Source: Cellvibrio sp. (lineage in GTDB: Bacteria; Pseudomonadota; Gammaproteobacteria; Pseudomonadales; Cellvibrionaceae). From it: a stretch of DNA of 64,000 nucleotides. The stretch covers positions 760,385 through 824,384 of the forward strand of contig JADJRD010000003.1 in NCBI GenBank assembly GCA_016712405.1, given 5' to 3'. A program made the position numbers and the translations under genes. Under the pieces are notes generated by a model that ran no database searches, was not told the DNA's origin, and saw only the letters and a program-made list of their open reading frames with translations. Positions 54,613 to 62,512 of this stretch are shown one piece after another; the stretch's first letter is position 1; the number at the start of each line of letters is the position of its first letter.

Positions 54613-55010
54613 AAAACGAAAAACAATAATAAGAAAAATACATTCGAAATAAAAAGGGAGTCGCGTCCTGCCAACTCCCGCATCCTGCAGTTCAAACGTC
54701 ATCATGACATCATCGGCTCCTGCCTTTTCCCTACAGTTCAACATCCATTTAATCGTTTCATCCTGAAACGTTTTTCCGTTAACCAAAACCTCCTGTTTTG
54801 GTTCCCGTCCTGCGCTGGTCATTTTATCTATTGAAATTTTATGTGCCAGTGGGAATTTTCGGATTTTGCTGTGCGATATTGCTTACAAGCTGGCAAGAGT
54901 GGGGTTTATTTGGCGCTTACGATTGAACGTGCAAGAAGTTAAAACAGTCATGTTCAATTTGTATGTAAATTACATTCTCGGAAAATAGCACTAAATTTCT
55001 CTATGCGCTT

Positions 55011-55146
55011 GCATAACGTTAAGGTAACCGGCAGTTTTTGTGTTGCGCTTATGTGTTATACACAATGAGCACCGCGAATGCAGAAGCGCAACAGAAAAAC
55101 TGTCCAGTGGAGCGAAGCGGAACGATGGTTGACCGCCTTGTTAAAA
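55011..55146 (-). repeat. attC site 1 (distal end)
   Basis: Core boxes GCATAAC and GTTAAAA; long arms GGCAGTTTTTGTGTTGCGC and GCGCAACAGAAAAACTGTCC. Last attC before the IS66 end, i.e. the distal limit of the array. Confidence 0.8.
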
Positions 55147-55171
55147 GACTGTTCACAAAATCGAAACCGCT

Positions 55172-55468
55172 TTAAAAAAAGAAAAAGGTTCCTACAATTG
55201 AAAGTGCCAGCGTTACTACACCTAGAAAAACGCCTGAATAATTTTCAAAAGCATCGCCGCCGATAAATACTACAACTGGAATTAATAAAATTGGTACCGC
55301 TATGGAAAGGCCATAAAATAATATGCCTTTACCCAAGGGTTCTATGGCTGGATGAATACCAGCTAAGGAAAGCGCTCGCAGTTTATAGTAAGCCAAGAAA
55401 AGTAAAATAGAAAATATTAACGGAAAAATCAGCTGAACTGACATTCCGACCAATTTCTCGAATAGCAT
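55172..55468 (-). CDS. small membrane protein in integron cassette
   Basis: A 98-residue protein from the ATG at 55468 (MLFEKLVGMSVQLIFPLIFS) with three membrane helices: LIFPLIFSILLFLAYYKL, ILFYGLSIAVPILLIPVVVF and GVFLGVVTLALSIVGTFFFF, the last ending at the stop. No family is recognised. A longer frame extends upstream through the attC 2 site to 55609, but that part translates the site itself and is not credible. The ribosome site is weak, so the true start may be 10-20 codons earlier. It is the most distal cassette gene and is in the expected orientation. Confidence 0.55.
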   Translation of the reverse strand: MLFEKLVGMSVQLIFPLIFSILLFLAYYKLRALSLAGIHPAIEPLGKGILFYGLSIAVPILLIPVVVFIGGDAFENYSGVFLGVVTLALSIVGTFFFF

Positions 55469-55512
55469 ACTCAATATTTGATTTTTTGTTCTTCGTCCAT
55501 ATGAGTTCTCAT

Positions 55513-55653
55513 ATTTAACGCCGAGTTCAGCGGCAGTTTTTGTGTTGTGATTTTGTGATAAAAATTTGCGCAGCGGAATTTCACAAAGCGCAACGCAAAA
55601 ACTGTCCAACGTAGGCGCGAAGCGCCGGAGTGATGCTGCAACGACTTGTTACG
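55513..55653 (-). repeat. attC site 2
   Basis: Core boxes ATTTAAC and GTTACGT; arms GCGGCAGTTTTTGTG and CGCAAAAACTGTCC. Separates the small membrane-protein cassette from a gene-free cassette. Confidence 0.8.
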
Positions 55654-56048
55654 TGAATTTTTAAGTTACTGTGATTTTGCAGGAAACAGCGAGGAAAAAT
55701 AAAAACCTAAAATCCAAGCCTTCCGAAGCAAAACTAGCGAAACCAACTTTACATAAAAGCTATCTGAAACGAAAGCAAAGATTAAAAACAAACCAAAACC
55801 AGAAGATTCAAAAACTACTGCTATCGATAAAACTGCTTGCGAAAAACTGCGCTACCGAAGGAACCAGAAATATTTCAGAACGTTAGAGTCCGTGGCACAA
55901 GCTTTCCGAGCCAGAAAAACAAAAAAAACATTGCTTCAGAATTATGTTTTTTCAAATTACCCGAAGCGCTCAATTTTTCCGCAAAAACACAACAAAAGCT
56001 TTTGCTTTTGCGAACCTTCCGAAGCTTTTCAGCTTAATTTTAAAGCCC
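55654..56048. other. integron cassette without recognisable gene
   Basis: About 395 bases between attC 2 and attC 3. The plus strand has two low-complexity Lys/Asn-rich frames (55671-55886 and 55837-56037) that look like chance products of A-rich DNA. The minus strand, the coding strand of this array, has many stops. It contains AAAGCAAAAGC-type direct repeats. No function is proposed. Confidence 0.5.
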
Positions 56049-56163
56049 ACGTAACGTTGTTATAAGCGGTGCGTTTTTTGTTGCGCTTTTGAGTTACACT
56101 CAATGAGCACCGCGAATGCAAAAGCGCAACAAAAAATGCATCCGCTTGATGACTTTGTTAAAC
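56049..56163 (-). repeat. attC site 3
   Basis: Core boxes ACGTAAC and GTTAAAC; arms GCGGTGCGTTTTTTGTTGCG and CGCAACAAAAAATGCATCCG. Nearly identical to attC 13. Confidence 0.85.
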
Positions 56164-56524
56164 AAGTACAAATTAGCAAATGTACAAATTCACTGCAAGC
56201 CGAAAAATACCGAACAGAAAACCTAACGACCTAAAGCCTGAGGCGGAAAACCTTTTGATTTTTGCCTAAGCTTCATGGCCTCGTTCTTCAAAAGTACGAC
56301 AAAAAACTTCGTACTCACTAATGTAACCTAACTTCAATTCGGCACAACCAAATTCTAAAGCCTTGCAAAATGCCAGCGAGCTTTGGCTTTTGATATTGCT
56401 TTTGCTTTTTCTTGAATACCAAGACCAACTATCTACTTGCCTTTGCGTTCAGCGTGAGATTTTTCAAAGCTGCACAAGCCGAACGGTAATTTAACTGAAA
56501 TTGCAAAACATTAACGCTATAAAT
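56164..56524. repeat. repeated near-gene-free cassette, copy A
   Basis: A roughly 360-base cassette found four times (here, 57404, 60554 and 63032), sharing blocks such as CCTAAAGCCTGAGGCG and GCAAAATGCCAGCGAGCTTT. No frame with a start codon exists. On the minus strand a start-less frame ending at 56266 reads SSLAFCKALEF, LKLGYISEYEVFCRTFEERG, HEA; copy B keeps the same residues despite base changes. It may be a decayed gene, a non-coding RNA, or a promoter-bearing cassette. Confidence 0.7.
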
Positions 56525-56655
56525 ATTTAACGTTAAGTTCAGCGGCAGTATTTAAGGCGGTTTTTTATGGAATACTTTGCGAAGCAAACCATAAAAAAGC
56601 GACTTAAAAGCTGTCCAAGGAGCGAAGCGACTGATGCTGCAACGCCTTGTTAGGT
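56525..56655 (-). repeat. attC site 4
   Basis: Core boxes ATTTAAC and GTTAGGT; arms GCGGCAGTATTTAAG and CTTAAAAGCTGTCC. Related to attC 6, with differences in loop length. Confidence 0.85.
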
Positions 56656-56663
56656 ATGATTAA

Positions 56664-56698
56664 AAAAGCTCAGTGCCTCTACAAGCGCACTGAGCTTT
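56664..56698 (-). terminator. terminator of the Cys-rich cassette, copy 1
   Basis: On the minus strand, AAAGCTCAGTGC and GCACTGAGCTTT form a 12-base stem followed by TTTTAAT, just after the small peptide gene and before the attC. Cassettes rarely carry a terminator of their own. Confidence 0.8.
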
Positions 56699-56721
56699 AT
56701 TTCACCTATTTAATTAGGTGG

Positions 56722-56853
56722 TTACAAACAACAAGGCATGCTGCCAACACAACAAGCCGCACCAATTACACAACAAGCTCCAGCTGCCAAAACGGTAGTT
56801 GGTATGCTGAACACAGAAAAAACTGCTATTAATTTAAATACTTTGGTTTTCAT
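56722..56853 (-). CDS. 43-residue exported peptide with three Cys-Cys pairs, copy 1
   Basis: A 43-codon gene from the ATG at 56853, too short for standard gene callers. It starts MKTKVFKLIAVFSVFSIPTT, a clear signal peptide, probably cut after VLA. The mature part is about 20 residues ending ACCVIGAACCVGSMPCCL, with three CC pairs in a Gly/Ala background. GAGGCTTAT precedes the start and a terminator follows the stop. It lies 32 bases after the Cys-rich protein gene in the same cassette. An identical copy is at 57960. No family is recognised; metal binding or disulfide-rich secreted peptide are both possible. Confidence 0.7.
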   Translation of the reverse strand: MKTKVFKLIAVFSVFSIPTTVLAAGACCVIGAACCVGSMPCCL

Positions 56854-56885
56854 ATAAGCCTCATTCATTTAATAGAAAAATAATT

Positions 56886-57191
56886 TTAGTTTAAGTAAGA
56901 CAAAAAATTATTTGGAGGCCGCCAAATAGCATTAACGTTAATTGATTGATAATGAGATTTAAAGTTTGGAGTATTTTGAAAACCCAGATAGCTTTTAAAA
57001 TATAGCAGCTCACCAGACGAAATACCCACACAAAGACAGTTTGCACAAACAGGCGATGCAGGCATCATTTCATGACAGGGTTTATTTTCAGGGCAGCATT
57101 CAGTTGCAGAAACCAAAGCAGCGCCAAAAACCTGAAGCAGAATAGTTACTGCTAGCAAAGTTTTAATAACTGATTGGATGGATAATTTCAT
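56886..57191 (-). CDS. Cys-rich exported protein, copy 1
   Basis: A 101-residue protein from the ATG at 57191. Residues 1-29 form a signal peptide (MKLSIQSVIKTLLAVTILLQ, cut near VSA). The mature start is rich in Cys, His and Met: ECCPENKPCHEMMPASPVCA, then NCLCVG, which suggests metal binding or multiple disulfides. The C-terminus (NVNAIWRPPNNFLSYLN) resembles the WRPP ending of small copper-related periplasmic proteins, a weak hint. It is first in a two-gene cassette with the CC peptide. Copy 2 at 58124 differs by one residue (WGPP for WRPP). Confidence 0.75.
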   Translation of the reverse strand: MKLSIQSVIKTLLAVTILLQVFGAALVSATECCPENKPCHEMMPASPVCANCLCVGISSGELLYFKSYLGFQNTPNFKSHYQSINVNAIWRPPNNFLSYLN

Positions 57192-57268
57192 AAGCCACAC
57201 ATGCAAATTGCTGTTTTGTTAAATATAGCTTTAGTCAAGAAATAAAGCTAGCTCTGTGCACGCCGTAT

Positions 57269-57403
57269 ACCTAACGTTGCTATAAGCGGCAGTTTTTCTG
57301 CTGTGATTTTGTGATAAAGATTTACGAAGTAAATTCACAAAAGCGCAGCAGAAAAACTGTCCAGTGGAGCGAAGCGGAACGATGCTTGCTGACTTTGTTA
57401 AAG
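57269..57403 (-). repeat. attC site 5
   Basis: Core boxes ACCTAAC and GTTAAAG; arms GCGGCAGTTTTTCTGCTGTG and CGCAGCAGAAAAACTGTCC. Confidence 0.85.
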
Positions 57404-57765
57404 AAAGACGAGTTAGCAAATGTACAAATTCACTGCAAGCCAAAAAAATACTGAACAGAACGCTTAACGACCTAAAGCCTGAGGCGACAAACCTTTTGAT
57501 TTTTACCTAAGCTTCATGGCCTCGTTCTTCAAAAGTACGACAAAAACCTTCGTACTCACTAATGTAACCTAACTTTGATTTAGCACAAACAAATTCTAAG
57601 GCCTTGCAAAATGCCAGCGAGCTTTTGCTTTTGGCTTTTGACTTTGCTTTTTCTCGAAAGCCAAGTCTAACTTTCTACTTGCTTTCGCCTACAGCGTGAG
57701 ATTTTTCAAAGCTGCACAAGCCAAACGGTAATTTAACTAAACTTGCAAAACCTTCAAACTAAAAT
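57404..57765. repeat. repeated near-gene-free cassette, copy B
   Basis: Second copy of the element described at 56164. The start-less minus frame ending at 57507 reads SSLAFCKALEF, SKLGYISEYEGFCRTFEERG, HEA, matching copy A residue by residue at most places. Upstream of it the frame closes (TAG) without a start codon. Confidence 0.7.
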
Positions 57766-57893
57766 ATTTAACGTTAAGTTCAGCGGCACTATTTAAGGCG
57801 GTTTTATGGAATACTTTGCGAAGCAAACCATAAAAAGCGACTTAAATACTGTCCAAGGAGCGAAGCGACTGATGCTACAACGCCTTGTTAGGT
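57766..57893 (-). repeat. attC site 6
   Basis: Core boxes ATTTAAC and GTTAGGT; arms GCGGCACTATTTAAG and CTTAAATACTGTCC. Sister of attC 4. Confidence 0.85.
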
Positions 57894-57901
57894 ATGATTA
57901 A

Positions 57902-57936
57902 AAAAGCTCAGTGCCTCTACAAGCGCACTGAGCTTT
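57902..57936 (-). terminator. terminator of the Cys-rich cassette, copy 2
   Basis: Identical to the hairpin at 56664-56698, 1238 bases away. Confidence 0.8.
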
Positions 57937-57959
57937 ATTTCACCTATTTAATTAGGTGG

Positions 57960-58091
57960 TTACAAACAACAAGGCATGCTGCCAACACAACAAGCCGCAC
58001 CAATTACACAACAAGCTCCAGCTGCCAAAACGGTAGTTGGTATGCTGAACACAGAAAAAACTGCTATTAATTTAAATACTTTGGTTTTCAT
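57960..58091 (-). CDS. 43-residue exported peptide with three Cys-Cys pairs, copy 2
   Basis: Same sequence as the gene at 56722-56853, shifted by 1238 bases. Signal peptide, mature CC-CC-CC region, spacing and terminator are all kept. Conservation of both cassette genes while the neighbouring attC sites differ indicates either recent duplication or cassette exchange. Confidence 0.7.
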   Translation of the reverse strand: MKTKVFKLIAVFSVFSIPTTVLAAGACCVIGAACCVGSMPCCL

Positions 58092-58123
58092 ATAAGCCTC
58101 ATTCATTTAATAGAAAAATAATT

Positions 58124-58429
58124 TTAGTTTAAGTAAGACAAAAAATTATTTGGAGGCCCCCAAATAGCATTAACGTTAATTGATTGATAATGAGATTTAA
58201 AGTTTGGAGTATTTTGAAAACCCAGATAGCTTTTAAAATATAGCAGCTCACCAGACGAAATACCCACACAAAGACAGTTTGCACAAACAGGCGATGCAGG
58301 CATCATTTCATGACAGGGTTTATTTTCAGGGCAGCATTCAGTTGCAGAAACCAAAGCAGCGCCAAAAACCTGAAGCAGAATAGTTACTGCTAGCAAAGTT
58401 TTAATAACTGATTGGATGGATAATTTCAT
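58124..58429 (-). CDS. Cys-rich exported protein, copy 2
   Basis: Copy of the gene at 56886-57191 with one visible residue change (WGPP instead of WRPP near the C-terminus). Signal peptide and all cysteines are preserved. Just upstream of its start (at 58464) an IS5-like element has split the cassette between the gene and its attC-proximal end, which would separate it from any promoter to the right but could supply a new one. Confidence 0.75.
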   Translation of the reverse strand: MKLSIQSVIKTLLAVTILLQVFGAALVSATECCPENKPCHEMMPASPVCANCLCVGISSGELLYFKSYLGFQNTPNFKSHYQSINVNAIWGPPNNFLSYLN

Positions 58430-58463
58430 AAGCCACACATGCAAATTGCTGTTTTGTTAAATA

Positions 58464-59980
58464 GTCGCCCGTTAAAAACCACTTAACTCACTAATTTCAA
58501 AGAAAAAAATAAGCAAAATTAACACTCCAAATTGCAAGAAAACCGCATTAGACTATACAAAACCTTGCGATTTGGAGTTCATTATTGTGAAACCCCGCCC
58601 ACCAAAAGAAACGAAAATCGACGATCTTTTTCGTTCTCGCTTAACCCAAATCATCAACACTCAGCATGAGCTCGTACGGCTAGCCGATAAAATTGATTGG
58701 GCGCATATCGACCAACAGGTGCAACCGTTTTTCGCTGTTGAGGGCCGCCCTGCAATTCCCTCTCGCTTTATTATCGGTCTGCATATTTTAAAAAGCATGT
58801 ACCAATTATCAGACGAAGCTGTTTGCGAACGCTGGGTTGAAAATCCGTATTACCAGTATTTTTGCGGCGAAGAATTTTTTCAACATACTTTTCCCATTCA
58901 GCGCTCGTCCATGACGCATTGGCGCAAGCGAGTCGGCGAATCATTTTTTGAGCAGTTATTACAAGAAAGTTTACGCATTGCCTTTGTATCAAAGGCATTA
59001 AAAACCGATCAACTTAAACGCATTGTGGTGGATACCACCGTTCAACCAAAAGCCGTGACTTTTCCAACCGATGTAGGTTTGATGCGCAAAGCCATCACCT
59101 CTCTGGTCGATCTTGCCAAGAGAAACAATATCGATTTACGTCAAACCTATGAACGCGTGGTTAAACGTGCAGCGATTAAAGTGGACGCTATCGTCACGCC
59201 AAACAAATGAAACGTGCAAAGCGAGAAGAGAAATTCATTCGTACACGGTTAGGTCGAGTAATTCGTGATATTAGCCGTAAAATACAGGGTAATGATGCAC
59301 TGAAAGATATTTTTGCGGGGGATTTATTAAAGGCATTTACTGCGCAACATCAACAGCGTCACAGCAAAGAAAAAATCTATTCATGGCATGCGCCAGAAAC
59401 AGAATGCATTGGTAAAGGCAAAGCACATAAGCCTTATGAGTTTGGCTGCAAAGTGTCGGTAACAACCAATGTCAATTCTGCACCGGGCGGGCATTTTGTT
59501 TTGCACATTGGTGCTTTACATCTAAATCCGTTTGATGGGCACACACTTGCGCCCATATTGAAATCCTTCACAGAGCAAACAGGTGTCACACCAGAACGAA
59601 TTTATGTCGATAAAGGTTATCAAGGGCATGATTACGAACATAAATATCGCGTTTTTAAATCGGGACAAAAACGAGGCGTGAAAGGTACGATTAAAAAAGA
59701 ATTAAAACGCCGCAGCGTTGTTGAACCGATTATTGGGCATTTGAAATCGGATCATGCATTAGGCAGAAATTTCTTAAAAGGTATTGATGGCGACAAAATC
59801 AATGCGTTGTTGGCAGGTATTGGTTACAACTTTCGCTTGCTACTTCGGTGGCTGCGATTTTTTGTCCCCAAAATCTGGCAATGGTTATCGGCGTTATTGT
59901 CGAAAAATAGTGACTGTGTTTTTCACGCAGTCACTATCGCTTGAATTGTGGATTTTTAAAGTGGGTTTTTAACGGGCGAC
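58464..59980 (+). mobile_element. IS5-family insertion element in an integron cassette
   Basis: 1517 bases bounded by GTCGCCCGTTAAAAACC and its inverse GGTTTTTAACGGGCGAC. The six bases TAAATA flank it on both sides, and the uninterrupted sister cassette at 57217 reads GTTAAATATAGC once, so TAAATA (or part of it) is the target duplication. It lies in copy 2 of the Cys-rich cassette. Confidence 0.85.
58587..59944 (+). pseudogene. IS5-family transposase, one frameshift
   Basis: Frame one, from the GTG at 58587 (KPRPPKETKIDDLFRSRL), includes LVRLADKIDWAHIDQQVQPF, RFIIGLHILKSMYQLSDEAV, and the first catalytic region VVDTTVQPKAVTFPTDVGLM. Near 59180 it runs into a stop (VDAIVTPNK), while the next frame carries on as GRYRHAKQMKRAKREEK, RIYVDKGYQGHDYEHKYRVF and RRSVVEPIIGHLKSDHALGR with the remaining acidic residues. 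One missing G in GTGGACGC explains the break. Joined length is about 450 residues, normal for the family. Confidence 0.88.
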
Positions 59981-60027
59981 TAAATATAGCTTTAGTCAAG
60001 AAATAAAGCCAGCTCTGTACGCCGTAT

Positions 60028-60142
60028 ACCTAACGTTGCGATTTGCGGTGACTTTTTTGTTGCGCTTTTGTGTTACACATAATGAGCACCGCGAATGCAA
60101 AAGCGCAACAAAAATGGCATCCGCAACATTGCTTTGTTAGCA
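60028..60142 (-). repeat. attC site 7
   Basis: Core boxes ACCTAAC and GTTAGCA; arms GCGGTGACTTTTTTGTTGCG and CGCAACAAAAATGGCATCCG. Close to attC 14. Confidence 0.85.
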
Positions 60143-60152
60143 CCGATACAGA

Positions 60153-60494
60153 TTAGCTACTAATGAGCTGCTCAATAGGAAAGCCTGCAACGTTTGCTAG
60201 CCCAGAGTTTCTCATTCGTATTAGCATGATTCTTGACATTTCATTTGGATACCTTCTGAAACACCTTAGCAATTCAGCCTCATAATTTCCAACTCTTTCC
60301 ATTCCATGAAGAGCTGACCAAAACACACCCGCTCCGTCTTCGCTAGGATATTTTTCAAAAAGACCAAATATGGCAGGGTAATAGAATTCTGGATTTTTAC
60401 TTGAGAAAACATTTTCAAATATTGTTTCTAGTTCACGCCAATCGCCCTCTAATGGCTCGAAATTTAAAATTCTGTCAATAAGCACGCGGCTCAT
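60153..60494 (-). CDS. orphan helical protein in integron cassette
   Basis: A 113-residue protein starting MSRVLIDRILNFEPLEGDWR and ending GLANVAGFPIEQLISS. The sequence is rich in helix-forming residues (WSALHGMERVGNYEAELLRC, then MSRIMLIRMRN) and has no signal peptide or membrane helix. Its look, an acidic soluble helical repeat, resembles small immunity proteins found in cassettes, but no family is recognised. The start lies 11 bases inside the attC 8 core and the stop 11 bases from attC 7, the normal cassette layout. Confidence 0.6.
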   Translation of the reverse strand: MSRVLIDRILNFEPLEGDWRELETIFENVFSSKNPEFYYPAIFGLFEKYPSEDGAGVFWSALHGMERVGNYEAELLRCFRRYPNEMSRIMLIRMRNSGLANVAGFPIEQLISS

Positions 60495-60504
60495 GTGTTT
60501 TACT

Positions 60505-60553
60505 CGCTAACGTTGTTATAAGCGGTGCGTTTTTGTTGCGCTTTTGTGATATT
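60505..60553 (-). repeat. attC site 8, truncated
   Basis: Left half only: core box CGCTAAC, then GTTGTTATAAGCGGTGCG and TTGTTGCGCTTTTGTG, which then runs straight into copy C of the repeated cassette. The other arm and right core box are missing, so this site cannot fold as a normal attC. Confidence 0.75.
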
Positions 60554-60851
60554 CAGACCTAAAGCCTGAGGCGACAAACCTCTTGATTTTTACCTAAGCT
60601 TCATGGCTTCGAACTTCAATAGTGCGATAAAAAACTTCGTGCTCGCTAATTTAACTCAACTTAGGTTTAGCACAAACAAATTCTAAGGCCTTGCAAAATG
60701 CCAGCGAGCTTTGGCTTTTGATTTTGCTGTTGTTTTTTCTTTAATGCCAAACCTAACTTTCTACTTGCCTTCGCCTGCAGCGTGATATTTTCAAAGCTGC
60801 ACAAGCCAAACGGTAATTTAACTAAACTCGCAAAACCTTAACGCTATAAAT
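60554..60851. repeat. repeated near-gene-free cassette, copy C (5' part lost)
   Basis: Starts at GACCTAAAGCCTGAGGCG, missing about 65 bases present in copies A, B and D together with half of the adjoining attC. The residual minus-strand frame (SSLAFCKALEFVCAKPKLS) stops early, so this copy is the most decayed. Confidence 0.7.
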
Positions 60852-60984
60852 ATTTAACGCCGAGCTAAGCGGCAGTTTTTAAGTTGCGGTTTTGTGGAAT
60901 TCTTTTGCGCAGCAAAACCACAAAACTGCGACTTAAAAACTGTCCAAGGAGCGTAGCGACTGGTGCTTGAACGACTTGTTATAA
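60852..60984 (-). repeat. attC site 9
   Basis: Core boxes ATTTAAC and GTTATAA; arms GCGGCAGTTTTTAAGTTGCG and CGACTTAAAAACTGTCC. Confidence 0.85.
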
Positions 60985-61085
60985 TAAGCTTTAACGCACC
61001 TTACAATAAATTTTTGGCTCCAACTATAATTAATACTTAACGCCAGCTTGAAACTTAAAGTCCAATATAAGGTACTATCAATTTT

Positions 61086-61376
61086 CTATATAAGCCAAAT
61101 AAGAAAGATGAATGCCATAATAAGTGTTGGAAATAAATTAATTATAGCAACTTTTTTTGGTAAAGTTTTTACTTTAATTAAGGTAGCTATTAAGAGATAC
61201 AACCAAGCAGGACTTGTGAAAAGCATAACAATTGAAGCGCCCTCCCTAAACTCCCCCTCGCCACTTCCAGCATTAAAACTGAGCCAATACTTTGATTCCC
61301 AGTACAACACGAAAGCAATACCTAAATACGCTACCGCTAAACAAAAATATCTAATTGCTAATTTGGTAAGCAGCAA
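61086..61376 (-). CDS. small membrane protein in integron cassette
   Basis: A 96-residue protein from a TTG at 61376, with GGAG 6 bases upstream and the attC 10 core just before that. It has three membrane helices: AIRYFCLAVAYLGIAFVLYW, FTSPAWLYLLIATLIKV and VAIINLFPTLIMAFIFLIWL; the loop between the first two is NAGSGEGEFREGASIV. It ends about 100 bases before attC 9. No family is recognised. Confidence 0.65.
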   Translation of the reverse strand: MLLTKLAIRYFCLAVAYLGIAFVLYWESKYWLSFNAGSGEGEFREGASIVMLFTSPAWLYLLIATLIKVKTLPKKVAIINLFPTLIMAFIFLIWLI

Positions 61377-61389
61377 AACTATCTCCAGG

Positions 61390-61467
61390 TTATAACGTAA
61401 TTATAAACGGTGCCGGTACGGCATCCAGTGGAGCGAAGCGGAACGATGTTTGATGGCCTTGTTATAG
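61390..61467 (-). repeat. attC site 10 (short class)
   Basis: Core boxes TTATAAC and GTTATAG; only 78 bases, with short arms CGGTGCCGGTACGGCATC. Same class as attC 15. Confidence 0.8.
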
Positions 61468-61740
61468 CCGGACAAGAATAAACTTTTTCAAACAAAAAAA
61501 CCGATTCACAAATTAAAACTACACGCGAATTTACTACTGGTTTTTTACAATGCGCAAGAAGTAAATGCTTGAAGCCAATTGAAACTAACCCAGTGCGACT
61601 TTTTCTACAGCGTGAGAGATATTACTTGCGATTAACTTTGAATTTACTGCTTCGCCAAGTTGCTTTCTATGAAATACGTTTAAGTAAAATACTCACCGAG
61701 CAAACAGCTTTCTTACCTGCACAATTAAAATGCTTTCAAT
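61468..61740. other. integron cassette without recognisable gene
   Basis: About 270 bases between attC 10 and attC 11. The minus strand has no frame with a ribosome site. A plus-strand frame at 61569-61757 (62 codons) runs into the attC and is against the direction of the array. I see nothing that supports a product. Confidence 0.5.
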
Positions 61741-61851
61741 TTATAACGATGCGATAACCGGTGGATTTTAAGTAGCACTTTTGCCGTAAAATGCAGCGAA
61801 GCGGAATGGCAAAGTGCTACTTAAAATTCATCCGGTTCATTGCTGTTATGC
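61741..61851 (-). repeat. attC site 11
   Basis: Core boxes TTATAAC and GTTATGC; arms CCGGTGGATTTTAAGTAGCA and TGCTACTTAAAATTCATCCG. The right box contains the stop codon of the next gene. Confidence 0.85.
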
Positions 61852-62340
61852 CTTTGTTACTTCTTTCAGTGCAACGTAGGTAACACCGCCTTGAAAAGGA
61901 GTCAGCCACACACCTTCAGATTTCAATATGGAGCTAGAAATAGCTGCCATAAGCCATCCGTCGTTCTGATCTGCATTAAACTGGCTATTGGTTAAGGCTG
62001 AAACACCTTGCTTTACGCCAAATTCTTTAACAATAGCCATTTCGCTTTTTACAGTTTCGTTGATATGTGGATTTGCCCAAGACCAGAGCCAAGTACCTTC
62101 TGCGAAACTAACAGAGCAAAGTATCGTGAATTTTGCTGTTACGGTTGGCACTTGGCCGGTATAGAAGGTAATGAATCCATTCTCATAATTTAATTCGTAT
62201 CTTTCTTGTCTTCCCAGTCCGAAGTTGTTAGACAATATATTTTGTGTGATTTCCATTTGCTTTTCTGAGTCCTTTACTAGTTTCATCCAAAATTCAAAAT
62301 CGTCAGACAAGGGACAACTCCTAATGTTGAGATACGGCAT
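61846..62340 (-). CDS. orphan soluble protein in integron cassette (DUF6882-like)
   Basis: A 164-residue protein with the ATG inside the attC 12 core (GTTATGCC) and the TAA inside the attC 11 core, an unusually tight cassette. It starts MPYLNIRSCPLSDDFEFWMK and includes FAEGTWLWSWANPHINETVK, which resembles the WxWANP signature of DUF6882 proteins, then GWLMAAISSSILKSEGVWLT. No signal peptide or membrane helix is visible. Function unknown; the family call is tentative. The frame is open and clean, so this looks like a functional cassette. Confidence 0.7.
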   Translation of the reverse strand: MPYLNIRSCPLSDDFEFWMKLVKDSEKQMEITQNILSNNFGLGRQERYELNYENGFITFYTGQVPTVTAKFTILCSVSFAEGTWLWSWANPHINETVKSEMAIVKEFGVKQGVSALTNSQFNADQNDGWLMAAISSSILKSEGVWLTPFQGGVTYVALKEVTKA

Positions 62341-62465
62341 AACGCCGAAAGCTAAGCGGCAGTTTTTAAGTTGTGGTTTTATGGAATACTTTTGCGCAGC
62401 AAAACCAAAAGCCGCGACTTAAACTGTCCAGCACCGAAGTGCGATGCTTCAACGACTTGTTAATT
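62337..62465 (-). repeat. attC site 12
   Basis: Core boxes GCATAAC and GTTAATT; arms GCGGCAGTTTTTAAGTTGTG and GCGACTTAAACTGTCC. Confidence 0.85.
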
Positions 62466-62512
62466 TTTTGTTTGAGAGCGCTTTAATTTGATCTTGGGTC
62501 ATAAAAGTCATG

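Larger units (their letters stand above)
52283..54920 (+). mobile_element. IS66-family insertion element, decayed
   Basis: About 2.6 kb bounded by inverted ends: GTAAGCGCCAAAACAACCCC on the left and, on the other strand, GTAAGCGCCAAATAAACCCC on the right. Inside are the three usual IS66 genes (tnpA, tnpB, tnpC) in order on the plus strand, but tnpB has one and tnpC three frame breaks. The flanking 8-mers (GATTTGTT left, GATTGAAC right) do not match, so no target duplication is evident; the element may have been rearranged. The last 300 bases (54613-54920) hold no convincing gene. Confidence 0.85.

Noticed and set aside
54553..54822. An 89-codon minus-strand frame at the right end of the IS66 element
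   Set aside because: It runs into the antisense end of tnpC, has no ribosome site and no recognised domain; weakly possible as a passenger but not supported.
55671..56037. Lys/Asn-rich plus-strand frames in the cassette after attC 2
   Set aside because: Low-complexity composition, no ribosome site and the wrong direction for the array.
56647..56832. 61-codon plus-strand frames at 56647 and 57885
   Set aside because: They are antisense to the signal-peptide-bearing 43-residue peptide gene and its terminator and oppose the array direction.
58587..59944. Programmed frameshifting in the IS5-type transposase
   Set aside because: No slippery heptamer occurs at the junction, and a single missing G restores the conserved GRYRHAKQ segment.
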